From Emiliania huxleyi CCMP1516 (Eukaryota > Haptophyta > Isochrysidales > Noelaerhabdaceae), in the NCBI RefSeq assembly GCF_000372725.1, contig NW_005201183.1, positions 50,062 through 114,061 on the forward strand: 64,000 nt of DNA, given 5' to 3'. Below the pieces are notes generated by a model. The model saw only the letters and a program-made list of their open reading frames with translations, was not told where the DNA came from and did no database searches. This document shows, piece after piece, positions 10,574 to 20,615 of the stretch; the first letter of the stretch is position 1; each line of letters opens with the position of its first letter. Position numbers and translations under genes: made by a program.

Positions 10574-11397
10574 GGCACTGCGCCTCGCGCCTTGCGCTGC
10601 TGGAAGGAAGCTCTCGGTAGCTGCCTAGGCGTCCGGAGTGGAGCCGTCGAGAGCGCGGCCATTGATCCGAGACACTTCCTGTGAAGGCCGGCTTGTGGAA
10701 GCAGCACCACACCTGTGCATCCGACACCGTACATGCACATGTACATGTGACTGCGAGACAGAGGGGAGGGCTCGTAGCGAGCGGGCCGCCAGCAGCAACA
10801 CGGCGCGGGCGGCCAAGCTCTTTTCACAGCGCGAAGTGTGAACAGCTCCACGAATATATAATGTCCCAGGCATAGTTGTACGGGTTTGGAATTGCGCAGG
10901 AAGTGGAGCTGTGAAGCTGTCCACACTGGTCCACACCAACCCATTCAGGGGAAGCCCAAGTGCAACTCTTCTTTACTTGAGCACTTGAGCACTGGATAGG
11001 GTCAATTCCGCATGGTACGGGACCCCTCGATCGTCTCGCCCTCCCTCTCTGGCGTGTTCATTGGGGGGGGTCATAACAAACACGGTACAGGATCGAGGTG
11101 CACGCTGCTGAAGCAGTGTCGTCCCCCCTCTCCCCGACGGCGATGGCGGTGTGACCGATCGATCTTCTTTACTACAAACTAGCCAAAAACCACGGTGTCC
11201 CCTCTCCCCCATTCTCTACGGGCAGCCATTAGTCGGCCCCCGGGCCGCTGCAGTCCACCTCCCTCTCTCGCAGCCGCCGCCACCGCCGCATCCGCCTCGT
11301 CTCTCTCTCCCCTCGCTCGACCGCGTCGAATTCATTGGGGAGCGCTTTCTTCCCAAGGGTGGCCGGAGAGACGCCTGAAGGCCTCTGCCCGCTTCCG
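10574..11397. other. Intergenic region between PHD and G-gamma genes (left copy)
   Basis: No gene is supported. It contains an imperfect hairpin near 10,818-10,846 (TTCACAGCGCGAAGTGTGAA) and the likely 5' leader of the G-gamma gene. The counterpart in the right arm is about 40,476-41,463. Confidence 0.4.
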
Positions 11398-11610
11398 ATG
11401 GCGCTCGTCATGTCGGGCGACGACGTGCAGCAGCTGCGGCAGGAGTACGCCTTTTGCAAGGACGAGATGATTTCGAGCAGCGCCGCCGCAAAAGACATCA
11501 TCGCATTCACGGAGCAGACGGCGGAGCCGCTCAGACCCGACTATCCACCGTCTCAGAATGCGTGGATCGGTGGCAAGCGAGGGTCCAAGGGCTCGTGCAC
11601 GATATGTTGA
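11398..11610 (+). CDS. Heterotrimeric G-protein gamma subunit (left copy)
   Basis: A 70-residue protein starting MALVMSGDDVQQLRQEY. It has the G-gamma layout: an N-terminal helix, then SSSAAAKDIIAFTEQ matching the conserved helix 2, then PLRPDYPPSQNAW in place of the usual DPLL-x-P-x-x-x-NPF, a basic stretch (GGKRGSKGS) and a C-terminal CaaX-type box CTIC that would be prenylated. It would pair with a WD40 G-beta at the membrane and work downstream of seven-helix receptors. The length equals the family norm. An in-frame upstream ATG (11,335) exists, but the chosen start fits family length better. Confidence 0.75.
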   Translation: MALVMSGDDVQQLRQEYAFCKDEMISSSAAAKDIIAFTEQTAEPLRPDYPPSQNAWIGGKRGSKGSCTIC

Positions 11611-11839
11611 TCGGCACGCTTTACATCCTCGCTGTCCTAGAGTGGCCGGGCCAGCCGTCTATGTACTACGAGCGCCTGCAGAGAGAGACCGCCCTGTGAG
11701 ACTTCTTGCATGTTGGGGTATTTATCTGGACAAAAAATGCTTTCCTTCTCCCACCGCGTCACGCGCCGCCGCGCTGCCGACCGGCAGTACTGTAGTGCCA
11801 ATGGGGCCTAGCCCTCCGCTCATACAGCATGCCGGCACA

Positions 11840-13931
11840 TCACGGCGCGGCCGCTGCCTCATTCGCCTCTCCTGCCGCCGTCTCCGTCGCCTCTCCGGAC
11901 GCCTCGTCCACGACGGCGCCGCTTCGCAGCAGGTAGAAGGCGCAAGTGCGCTCGCACAGGTCCGCCACGCGTGAGGCGGCGGAGAAGCCGTCGGGCGGCG
12001 GCGCGTCGCCGCAGCCGTCCGCCCACGAGACGGCGCACACCGCGTAGCCGGACGTGTCGACCACGTCGCGGCAAGGCGTGCCGCACACCTCCGCTGCTCG
12101 GTCCTCGAGGCCGGCCTCGACGCGCGCGAGTGCCGCCGCCTGCCGCCTCACGTCCTCCACCGCCGCGCGCACCTTCTCGCTGTTCGGCGCCATCCGCTGC
12201 GCCGACTCGAAGTCTGCGAGGGCCTCGGAGAGGCGGCCTTGCTGCGTGCGCGCGGTGGCGATGCCCTGCTTCGCCTCGTCAAAGTACTCCGAGTTTGCGA
12301 GCGCGCCCTGGTAGAAGAGGTCGATCGCCTCGGCAGGTCTCGACTGGCGAGCGCTCAGCCGGCCGAGGGAGAGGAACGGCCGCGCGTCGGTCGGTGCAGC
12401 CGCAGAGGCGCGTCGGAAGGCGAGCTCCGCCGCGGCCTCGTCGCCGGTCGAGAGGCGCGCCTCGCCCAAGTTGAGCCACGGCAGCGCCTCGGACGGCCGC
12501 AGCTCCGCCGCGTGCTCGTAGGCGTCCGCCTCCTCGCCGAACCGCTCCAGGTCAGCGAGTGCGGCGGCGAGGTTCACCCACGCGTCGAAGTCGCGCGGCA
12601 CGAGGCGCAACGCGGCCTGGTACGCCTGCACCGCCTCGGCCGTGCGGCCCTGCGGAGGGGCGGCGCCGAGCGAGAGGTGGGGAGAGGTGGGGAGAGGTGG
12701 GGAGAGGTGGGGAGAGGTGGGGAAAGGTGGGGAGATACGGGGAGATACGGGGAGATACGGGGAGATATGGGGAGATACGGGGAGATATGGACCTGCGCGC
12801 GGAGAGCGACGCCGAGCGAGAAGTGGGCGTCCGAGTCGAGCGGCAGCAGCGCCGTCTGCGCCTTGAGCTCCTCCTCCGCCTCTGCAGGCCGGTCGAGGCG
12901 CAGCAGCGCGTCGGCGCGGTTGGCGTGGCAGAGGGAGCAGTGCGGGTTGAGGCGCAGCCCCTGCGCAAACAGCCGGTCCGCCTGCTCGAGCTCGGGGGCA
13001 GTCGGCGACGGGGCGAGCAGCAGCCGGTTGCCACGCTCGTTGAGCCGCCTCACGTGCTCGACTCTGTCTGCGAGCGCGATGAAGCCGCCGAGGACGTACC
13101 GGAGGCCGGAGGAGACAGCGTGGCCCGCATGCCGCACGGCGCCGGGCCGGAAAGTGACCATGCCCTGCTCCATCGGCAGCACCTGTTCACAGCTGGACGT
13201 GTGAAGAGACGCTGTTCACACCTGACCATGCCCTGCCCCATCGGCAGCACCGCCCGCAGGCTCTCGAAGTACGTCCCTCCCCCCTCGAACGAGGAGGAGG
13301 GCGAGAGCGCCACCGTAAAGGCGAGTAGCGCGTCGTCGATGTGGACGTCGGTCGCGGGGTGCGACTCGTTGTACTTGAGGATGGCGACCGAGTGCGCGCG
13401 CAGCTGCGCGGTCGAAGAGACGTGCGCCGGGAAGAGCTGCGCCAGCGCCGGGTACAGCTTCGTCTCGAGCGCGCCGTTGAACCAGCTCAGCACACCCGGC
13501 ATCTCCCTCACCCAGGCCTTGCCAATGCGGTACTTGCCCGACTTTGTGCTCGGAAGGCCGCCCCCCTCCGCCTCGGCCAGCGCCACCACCTCGTCGCACT
13601 CGGCCGCCGAGAAGAGCGGCGCCTCCGTCACGTAGATGGAGTGCTCCTCCTCGCCGGCGCCCTCGACGATGTCGACCAGCGGGCCGTGGCCGAGCGGGTG
13701 GCGGCTCATCTGGGGCAGAGCCACCTCCGCCGCCGCATCGCCGCAGAAGAAGTGCCGGCACGCCTCGGCAGACTCGCGGTTGTGGTCCACCTCGTTCGCA
13801 GAGAGGGCGTCAGAGAGGGCGGCGTCGGGCGCCTCGGAGCAGCTCGCGCCGCCTGGGTCGACGCAGACGCGCTCGGCAGCCACGGCCGCGGCCAGCAGCG
13901 CGACGCCCATGACGAGACTGGGATGGCTCAT
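11840..13931 (-). CDS. Secretory 2OG-Fe(II) oxygenase with TPRs and Cys-rich tail (left copy)
   Basis: Exons 13,931-13,251, 13,182-12,793 and 12,649-11,840 join in frame to about 626 residues. A signal peptide (MSHPSLVMGVALLAAAVAA) is followed by a prolyl-4-hydroxylase-like domain: TDVHIDDALL supplies the HxD iron ligands near residue 197, and RHAGHAVSSGLRYVL supplies the distal His and the Arg that binds 2-oxoglutarate. Several TPRs follow (AHFSLGVALRAQGRTAEAVQ, AWVNLAAALADLERFGEEA). The tail has an ShK-like Cys pattern (CGTPC ... CAVSWADGCG ... LCERTCAF). It probably hydroxylates a secreted or ER protein. Both introns are insertions flanked by duplicated exon sequence. Confidence 0.85.
12650..12792 (-). 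other. Minisatellite intron in the oxygenase gene (left copy)
   Basis: A 143-bp GT-AG intron (CAG|GTCCATATC to CTCCGCAG|GGC) made of TATCTCCCCR and CCACCTCTCC repeats, followed by a near-copy of the preceding exon end (TCTCGCTCGGCG). It is bounded by TPR coding sequence that joins in frame. Confidence 0.85.
13183..13250 (-). other. 68-bp hairpin-type introner in the oxygenase gene (left copy)
   Basis: In gene sense this is GTGCTGCCGATGGGGCAGGG plus a hairpin element ending GTGAACAG, followed by a second copy of GTGCTGCCGATG. It starts GT, ends AG, and its removal joins LRA to VLPMEQGMVTF in frame. Confidence 0.85.
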
Positions 13932-14130
13932 CACAGCAACGCGCGTTTACACTCGCGGGAGCGGTAAGCGGAGGCGTGTTCACCCGCGGCGAGGCGCAAG
14001 AGGCAATGGAAGCCGCAATGAAAAGCACGTGATTTTTCTTTGTGAGCCGGTATGGTGCCAGTACGCGCCAGTCCGCGCCCTTGTCGTGCCAGTGTGCTGT
14101 GAGAGAGGCTTGTATTTTAAGAATTCTTTC

Positions 14131-14492
14131 TCTAAATCGATATTCCAAAGTTGGATCGAAACGGAAGAGTTATGAAGTCAGTCCCGGCATCCGCGGGACG
14201 CAGCAGCCAGCAGGGTCAGCAGCAGCTCCCCACACACCCACACTCTCTCTGGTGTCTAAGAGATGCTCGCAGTCTGTGGCATTGAGCTATGCCACTTTCC
14301 CGCGCCACCGCCCACCCTTCGTTCGGCTGTGTGAGCAGCTCCCGGCGGGACCTCGAGGGACTGCACGCGCGCCCGCGCGGCGGGGCCCAGGGGCCCAGCC
14401 CACAGCCATGATCGTTCACAAGAGAACGCACCCCAGAGTACGAGAGACCCTTCCCCATGGCTGTCCTTGCGCCAGCTGTCCTTGCGCGCGGG
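14131..14492. other. Spacer start and 3' flank of ankyrin gene A
   Basis: From about 14,226 this sequence is repeated at 16,940-17,176 (for example CTCTCTGGTGTCT and GCCCACAGCCA), marking the start of a tandem duplication that includes the ankyrin genes. No gene is seen. Confidence 0.6.
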
Positions 14493-16487
14493 CTAGGCCG
14501 CCTCCCGCGCCCTGGCCCTCGCAGCGGCAACTGACGCGCGCCTCGCCTTGGCTGCGGCGAGCGCCGCCTCTGCCGCCGCTACTGCCGCCTCGGCCGCCTC
14601 GGCCGCCTCCTCCGCCTCTGCGGCAGCCTCCTCCTCCTCTGCGGCCGCCACGGCCGCAGCCTCCGCCTCAGCCTGCCGGCGCGCCTCCGCTGCCGCCTCC
14701 TCGCCCTCCTCCTCGCCCGCCTCCTCGCCCTCCTCCTCGCCCTCCTCCTCGGCCGCCTCCGCCGTCTCCTCGTCACCCTCCTCCTCGCCCGCCTCGCCCG
14801 CCGCCTCTCCCAGCGCCTCCGCCAATCCCGCGACCGACGTCTCCGGCGTGATGCCGAACCGGATCCTGTCCTCGTGGAGCTCCGCGAGAAGCTGGAGCAG
14901 CCCCTCCCTGTCCAACGGCGCGGGCTTGGCTGCCGCTGCCTCCGCCGGCGCCTCGGACTCCTGCGACGGCCCAGCCCCGCCGCTCCCGCCGCCCTTCTTC
15001 TTCTTCTTGCCCTTCTTGCCCTTGGCGCGCTTCTCCGCCTCGACCTCCGCCAGCAGCTCCTCGGCGTGCCGCGCCGCCTCCTTCTCCGCCGCAGCCCGCT
15101 CCGCCTCCCTCTCCGCCGCCCCAGCAGCCCACGCCGCCTCCTTCGCCGCCTTCTCGGCCGCCGCCTTGGCCGCCGCATGCTCCTCGAGGGCGCGCACGCA
15201 CTCGGCGTGGCCCTTCTCCTTGGCGTACTGCAGCGCGGTCTTGCCCTTCTCAGAGCGCAGCGTCATGTCAGCGCCCGCCCGCAGCAGGCAGAGAAGGGCG
15301 GCGGGATGGCCGTTGTGAGCGGCGAGCATCAGAGCGGTGTCGCCGTTGTTGTCCTGCAAGTCGATCTGCGCGCCGTGCCGCAACGCCAGCTCGACCAGCT
15401 TCTCGCGGCCGTTCGCGGCGGCAAGGCTCAGCACGGTGCCACCGTCGCTCTTCTGCAACGAGACATCTGCACCGCGCCGCAGAAGCGCCTCGGCCAGCTC
15501 CTCGTGGCCATGGGCCATTGCGACCATCAGCAGCGTCATGCCGCTCACACGAGAGCCGCAACCGAAGGTGTACTCGAACGTCGCGTCGACCCACCCGCCG
15601 CCGTCGAGCCACGCCAGCACCGGCGCCTCGTCGTCTCGCACAGCCGCAAGCACGACCTCCGTTGGCACTGCCTCGCTGCCCGGCGTGGCCCCCGCGCCCT
15701 CGCCGCTCGAAGCAGAGGCCGCGGCACTGGCTCCCGCCTCCGCCTCGCCTGCGGGTGCGCCGCCTGCCCCTGCGCCGCCCGCCTCGGCCGACGGCGCCTT
15801 GCTCCGAGCTGCCGCCACCTCACCGAGATACGTCCTGACGGCCTCGCCGCACTCGGTGTGGCCCTCCTCCTTGGCAATCTGCAGCGCCGTCCTGCCCGCC
15901 GCAGTGCGCAGCGCCATGTCTGCGCCCGCGCGCAGCAGGCGGAGCACGACGGCAGGGCGGCCGAAAAAGGCGGCGCCCGTGAGCGCAGTACCGCCGAGAT
16001 TGCACTGCAGGTTGATCCCTGCGCCGTGCCGCAGCAGCATCTCGGCCACGCGCTCGTGGCCTTTGGCGGCGGCGGCCATCAGCGCGGTGACGCCGTGCTT
16101 GCGGTCCTGCAGATTCATCCGTGCGCCGTGCCGCAGCAGCATCTCGACCACCTGCACGTAGCCCGAGAGGGCGGCGACCATCAGCGCCGTAATGCCCTCG
16201 CTGTTTTGCGCGTCCGCCTCCGCGCCCCGCTTCAGCAGCAGTTCGACCTTCTCTTTGTGACCGCATTCGGCGGCGATCAGCAGGAGCGTCCAGGCATGCA
16301 CCCCGCCACGCACGCACGTCGCATCAACCCGCCCAGCCCCGCTGAGCCACAGCTGCACCTCGTCGACCTTGCCGTCCTGAGCCGCCCTTGCAATCCTCTT
16401 CGGCAGCGCGAGCGGCGCAGAAGTAGCCGCCGTTGAAGCGTGCCCGCGCCGGGACGCGGCCGAGCCAGCCTTCGTTCGGCCGAGCAT
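14493..16487 (-). CDS. Ankyrin-repeat protein A
   Basis: A single-exon protein of 664 residues starting MLGRTKAGSAASRRG. Two ankyrin blocks are visible: an N-terminal one (TLLLIAAECGHKEKVELLLKRGA, TALMVAALSGYVQVVEMLLRHGA, ALMAAAAKGHERVAEMLLRHGA and so on) and a second (TLLMVAMAHGHEELAEALLRRGA onwards), joined by an Ala/Gly-rich linker. The C-terminal third is a long Ala/Glu/Lys-rich helix with a basic run (KGKKGKKKKKGGG) and acidic EEEGEE clusters, probably coiled coil. It is a protein-interaction scaffold with no catalytic domain. It is tandemly duplicated as gene B just upstream. Confidence 0.85.
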   Translation of the reverse strand: MLGRTKAGSAASRRGHASTAATSAPLALPKRIARAAQDGKVDEVQLWLSGAGRVDATCVRGGVHAWTLLLIAAECGHKEKVELLLKRGAEADAQNSEGITALMVAALSGYVQVVEMLLRHGARMNLQDRKHGVTALMAAAAKGHERVAEMLLRHGAGINLQCNLGGTALTGAAFFGRPAVVLRLLRAGADMALRTAAGRTALQIAKEEGHTECGEAVRTYLGEVAAARSKAPSAEAGGAGAGGAPAGEAEAGASAAASASSGEGAGATPGSEAVPTEVVLAAVRDDEAPVLAWLDGGGWVDATFEYTFGCGSRVSGMTLLMVAMAHGHEELAEALLRRGADVSLQKSDGGTVLSLAAANGREKLVELALRHGAQIDLQDNNGDTALMLAAHNGHPAALLCLLRAGADMTLRSEKGKTALQYAKEKGHAECVRALEEHAAAKAAAEKAAKEAAWAAGAAEREAERAAAEKEAARHAEELLAEVEAEKRAKGKKGKKKKKGGGSGGAGPSQESEAPAEAAAAKPAPLDREGLLQLLAELHEDRIRFGITPETSVAGLAEALGEAAGEAGEEEGDEETAEAAEEEGEEEGEEAGEEEGEEAAAEARRQAEAEAAAVAAAEEEEAAAEAEEAAEAAEAAVAAAEAALAAAKARRASVAAARARAREAA

Positions 16488-17176
16488 ATAACGGGCGGGG
16501 TTGCCTTTAATTCGCGCAGTTTTAATTTTGATGGCGGGAGGCCTGTTTTCCTTCTTTCTTCTTTCTGGGACGACAAGGGCGCGGACTGGCGCACTCTAGC
16601 ACACACATCTGTGTCTTGTTTTGCCAACATACCTACACACACATCGGAGAGAGTTACAGAGAGAGAAGAACAGCGATCGCCACCTCGCTGGCCTCTTCGC
16701 AAGGACAACTTCAACCTGCTGCTCCACGAGACGTTCGGCGGCGGCTTCTCGCCCATCGCCGTTCTCAAGCTGCGCCGCCTCGCGCGCAAAGTCGCGCGCG
16801 GCAGCGTTGACCGCACGGCCTACTCGGAGCTGCGGCGAGCTGCGGCGAGCAAAGGGCGACAGGCAAATGAAGGTCGGTTCGGTCTCTTTGACGGTAGGGT
16901 CTTCGAACACGATGGCAGTCTCCCGGCCCTCCACCCAGCTCCCCACACACTCTCTGGTGTCTGAGAGATGCTCACCCTGTGGCATTGGCTATGCCACTTT
17001 CCCGCGCCACCGCCCACCCTTCGTACACGGCTGTGTGGGCAGCTCCCCGGCGGGACCTCGAAGGACTGCACGCGCGCCCGCGCGGCGCGGGGCCCAGCCC
17101 ACAGCCACGATCGTTCACAAGAGAACGCACCCCAGAGTACGAGAGACCCACTGCGCCAGCTGTCCTTGCGCGCGGG
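16488..17176. other. Region between ankyrin genes A and B
   Basis: It contains the 5' flank of gene A (near 16,490-16,560) and, from 16,940, the second copy of the 3' flank also seen at 14,226-14,490. A short frame at 16,680-16,960 (FNLLLHETFGGGF) has no recognisable match. Confidence 0.45.
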
Positions 17177-19283
17177 CTAGGCCGCCTCCCGCGCCCTGGC
17201 CCTCGCAGCGGCAACTGACGCGCGCCTCGCCTTGGCTGCGGCGAGCGCCGCCTCTGCCGCCGCCGCCGCCGCTGCCGCCTCTGCCGCCGCCGCCTCTGCC
17301 GCCGCTACTGCCGCCTCGGCCGCCTATGCCGCCTCCTCCTCCGCCTCAGCCTGCCGGCGCGCCTCCGCTGCCGCCTCCGCTGCCGCCTCCTCGCCCTCCT
17401 CCTCACCCTCCTCCTCGCCCTCCTCCTCCTCGGCCGCCTCCTCGGCCGCCTCCGCCGTCTCCTCCTCGCCCTCCTCCTGGCTCGCCTCGCCCGCCGCCTC
17501 GGTCTCTCCCAGCGCCTCCGCCAACCCCTCGACCGACGTCTCCGGCGTGATGCCGAACCGGATCCTGTCCTCGTGGAGCTCCGCGAGAAGCCGGAGCAGC
17601 CCCTCCCTGTCCAACGGCGCGGGCTTGGCTGCCGCTGCCTCTGCCGGCGCCTCTGACTCCTGCGACGGCCTAGCCCCGCCGCTCCCGCCGCCCTTCTTCT
17701 TCTTCTTGCCCTTCTTGCCCTTGGCGCGCTTCTCCGCTTCGACCTCCGCCAGCAGCTCCTTGGCATGCCGCGCCGCCTCCTTCTCCGCCGCCGCCCACGC
17801 CGCCGCCCTCTCCGCCGCCCCCGCAGCCCACGCCGCCTCCTTCGCCGCCTTCTCGGCCGCCGCCTTGGCCGCCGCATGCTCCTCGAGGGCGCGCACGCAC
17901 TCGGCGTGGCCCTTCTCCTTGGCCCACCGCAGCGCGGTTGTACCCTTCTCAGAGCGCAGCGTCATGTCTGCGCCCGCCCGCAGCAGGCGGAGCACCACGG
18001 CGGGATGGCCGTTGGCAGCGGCGAACATCAGCGCGGTGCCGCCCTCGATGTTCTGCAGGTTGATCGCCGCACCGCCGGATCAGAGTGTCGACAATCCGCT
18101 CGTAGCCATATTGGGCGGCCTCCGTCAGCGCAGTGTTGCCACTTTCGTTTCCCTGATCGACCTCCGCGCCGTGCCGCAATGCCAGCTCGACCAGCTTCTC
18201 GTAGCCGTTCACAGCGGCGAGACCCAGCGCATAGCTGCGGCCGGCGCTGGTCAGCAATGAGACATCCGCGCCGCGCCGCAGAAGCGCCTCGGCCAGCCCT
18301 GCGTGGCCATCGACCATTGCGAGCATCAGCAGCGTCATGCCGCTCGCACGAGAGCCGTCAACAAAGGTGCACTCGAACGTCGCGTCCACCCGCCCGCCGC
18401 CGTCGAGCCACGCCAGCACCGCCGCCTCTTCGCCTCGCTCAGCCGCGTCCACGACCTCCTTTGGCACTGCCTCGCTGCCCGGCTCGGCCTTTGCGCCCTC
18501 GCCGCCCGAAGCAGAGGCCGCGGCACTGGCGCCCGCCGCCGCCTCGCGTGTGGGTGCGCCGCCCGCCCCTGCGCCACCCGCCTCGGCCGATGGCGCCTTG
18601 CTGCGCGCCGCCGCCACCTCGCCGAGATACGTCCTGAAAGCCTCGACGCACTCGGCGTGGCCCTTCTCCTTGGCAATCTGCAGCGCTGTCTCACCGTCCA
18701 TGTCGCGCAGCTTCATGTCTGCGCCCGCCCGCAGCAAGCGGAGCACCATGGCGGGATGGCCGTAGAGGGCGGCCAGCATCAGCGCGGTGCCGCCGTTGTT
18801 GGCCTGCATGTTGATCTCTGCGCCGTGCCGCAGCAGCATCTCGGCCACCTGCTCGTGGCCGTTGGCGGCGGCCATCATCAGCGCGGTGATGCCTGCGCTG
18901 TCCTGCAGGTGGATCCCTGCGCCGTGCCGCAGCAGCATCTCGGCCACCTGCTCGTGCCCGTGGGCGGCGGCGGCCATCAGCGCCGTATCGCCTTCGCTGT
19001 CTCGCGCGTCCGCCTCCGCGCCGCGCTTCAGCAGTAGTTCGATAATCTCTCTGTGACCGTGTTCGGCGGCGATTAGCAGGAGCGTACAGCCACTCACACC
19101 GCGATGCACGCACGTCGCGTCAGCCCGCCCAGCCCCGCTGAGCCACAGCTGCACCTCGTCGACCTTGCCCTTCTCCGCCGCCGCCTCGATCCTTTTCGGC
19201 AGCGTGAGCGCCGCAGCAGTAGCCGCCGTTGAAGCGTGCCCGCGCCGGGACGCGGCCGAGCCAGCCTTCGTCGGGCCGGGCAT
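17177..19283 (-). pseudogene. Ankyrin-repeat gene B, tandem copy with frameshift and early stop
   Basis: It matches gene A along its length and begins MPGPTKAGSAASRRG at 19,283. The first ankyrin block is intact (TLLLIAAEHGHREIIELLLKRGA and others). Near 18,070-18,080 the frame changes: reading continues LIRRCGDQPAEH, while the expected AINLQNIEGGTALMFAAA lies in another frame, one base off. A TAG at 17,324-17,326 replaces a GAG of gene A and would remove the last 48 or so codons. Either lesion could be a sequence error, but two lesions in one copy favour decay. The encoded N-terminal half could still make a shorter ankyrin protein. Confidence 0.75.
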
Positions 19284-20552
19284 ACAGAGGGGCGGGGTGT
19301 GCAGGGCGCACTTCTGTCCTCCCGCGCTGGCTTCGAAAAAGGGCACTTTTTCGGTGCTGGTAGCCCCCCCAAAACAGGCGCGCGCAGCGCGCCCAGGGGC
19401 GCCGCAGGCGCCCCAAGCGGCGCGGAGCGCCGCCGCAGGCGGCGGACAGCAGGTGCGCGAAATTAAACGCCATTTTTGGTTCCGCGGTTTTGCCACTAAC
19501 ATTGAAATCCGGTACAAAACGACTTAGCCGAAACAGCTGACAGACAGACAGAGAGCACACACGTTCGAGACGGGGGTGCGCCGACCGCCGTCGCGGACCC
19601 AGTAGAGCTAGATGGTCCCACATGATGCGCCCTTAGCCTCTGAGCTCGTCCTAGACATTTTAGGGAAGCGTGGGCAGACCAGAACGCGGCCACGGCGACG
19701 CTCCGAGGCTGTCAGCAGCGCTGGCGGCGATCGTGGCGACGGCGCCTCGCCGCTGCAGCGGCACAGAATCGAGGAAGTGGCGTTGGTGGCAGCATCAATG
19801 AGATATGAAGGCGGCCGTAATGCTGGTGGCGCCTTCGAGGGCGGCGGAGAGGGCGGTAGCAGCGACGGCGGTCGAGTCATGTGGCAGGGGTGCGAAGTGC
19901 AGCAGGGAGGCTTGAGTTAGCGACGCGGGGCGGTGGCGTGCCAGCAGGTAAGCGGCGGCGGCGGAGAGCAGGTGCGCGAAATAAACGCCAATCTTGAGAT
20001 ATCCATTTTGCACCACCTTTGGATTTCTGGTACAAATTGACTTGTGGATCTTGAAGGCACGCGCAAGAGCGCACCAGGCAAGTTGACTGAACCTCGGATC
20101 TCGCTGCCGCTAAGCGTGGCGTCGATTATCAAACGAGCGGTGACAGTAGCGGTGGCAGCGGCGGCAGCGTCGACAGGAGCACCTACTGCAGCGTGAAATG
20201 TGAGCTGGGGGGCGGGAGGCAGATGCAATAGGAGCGGGAGAGTGAGATCGTCAGCCAGCACGGCAGACCTTTACGGCGCGGCTGCGGGCGCGTTTGCAGT
20301 GACATACGATCCATGTGGTAGCAAAGGCACGGCGGGAGTAGCGTATGCAGGCTGTGAGCGAGGGTGGCGCGTCGCGAGTGGCGGTGCAGCTAGTCGGTGG
20401 CGCGGGTGCTGGCGACCGGCAGAGAGATGCAGCCGGCGCGAGAGATGAACCCTGCGGAGAGGCGAGGTGACGGGCGAGCCGCGACGGTGGGAGAGGGCTG
20501 AGCATCGGCTTCACCGGAGGCACAGGAGCCTCGCACGCCCGACCGTGACGAG
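19284..20552. other. Non-coding stretch upstream of the retroelement
   Basis: No gene is supported. It contains a GC-rich palindromic cluster at 19,378-19,450 and a repeated motif: GCAGGTGCGCGAAAT...AAACGCCA occurs at 19,449 and again at 19,969, each followed about 50 bases later by GGTACAAA. Confidence 0.5.
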
Positions 20553-20585
20553 AGCGCCCTAACGCTGCTTGTTGAAGCAGCGTTA
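20553..20585. repeat. Half of a split palindrome at the retroelement 5' end
   Basis: The inverted-repeat half agcgccctaacgctgctt (20,553-20,570) is matched by its complement at 27,136-27,153. The direct repeat tgttgaagcagcgtta (20,570-20,585) recurs at 27,131-27,146. Together they show that the element inserted into an 18-bp-stem palindrome. Confidence 0.8.
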
Positions 20586-20615
20586 AATCTTTTTTCGTGC
20601 TCGAGCTCGTGGACT

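Larger units (their letters stand above)
1..14130. repeat. Left arm of a large inverted repeat
   Basis: This arm mirrors 37,693-52,312 on the opposite strand. All of its genes recur there in reverse order with nearly the same protein sequences. Homology ends near 14,130: shared sequence runs to the aagaattctttctc motif, after which the two sides differ. The outer end lies within about 20 bases of position 1, so the full extent outside the window is unknown. Differences between the arms include a 0.75-kb element at 9,031-9,782, minisatellite lengths and many small indels, so this is not a simple duplicated read path. Confidence 0.93.

Noticed and set aside
10818-10846. Hairpin TTCACAGCGCGAAGTGTGAA as another introner copy
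   Set aside because: It shares TTCACA/TGTGAA only, lacks the CGTCTC middle and any flanking exon duplicate, and no gene is seen around it.
10546-10944. Open frame of 132 codons on the minus strand (and its mirror at 41,093-41,491)
   Set aside because: It overlaps the PHD exon in antisense, is rich in CCCW and repetitive MYMCMY, and has no recognisable motif.
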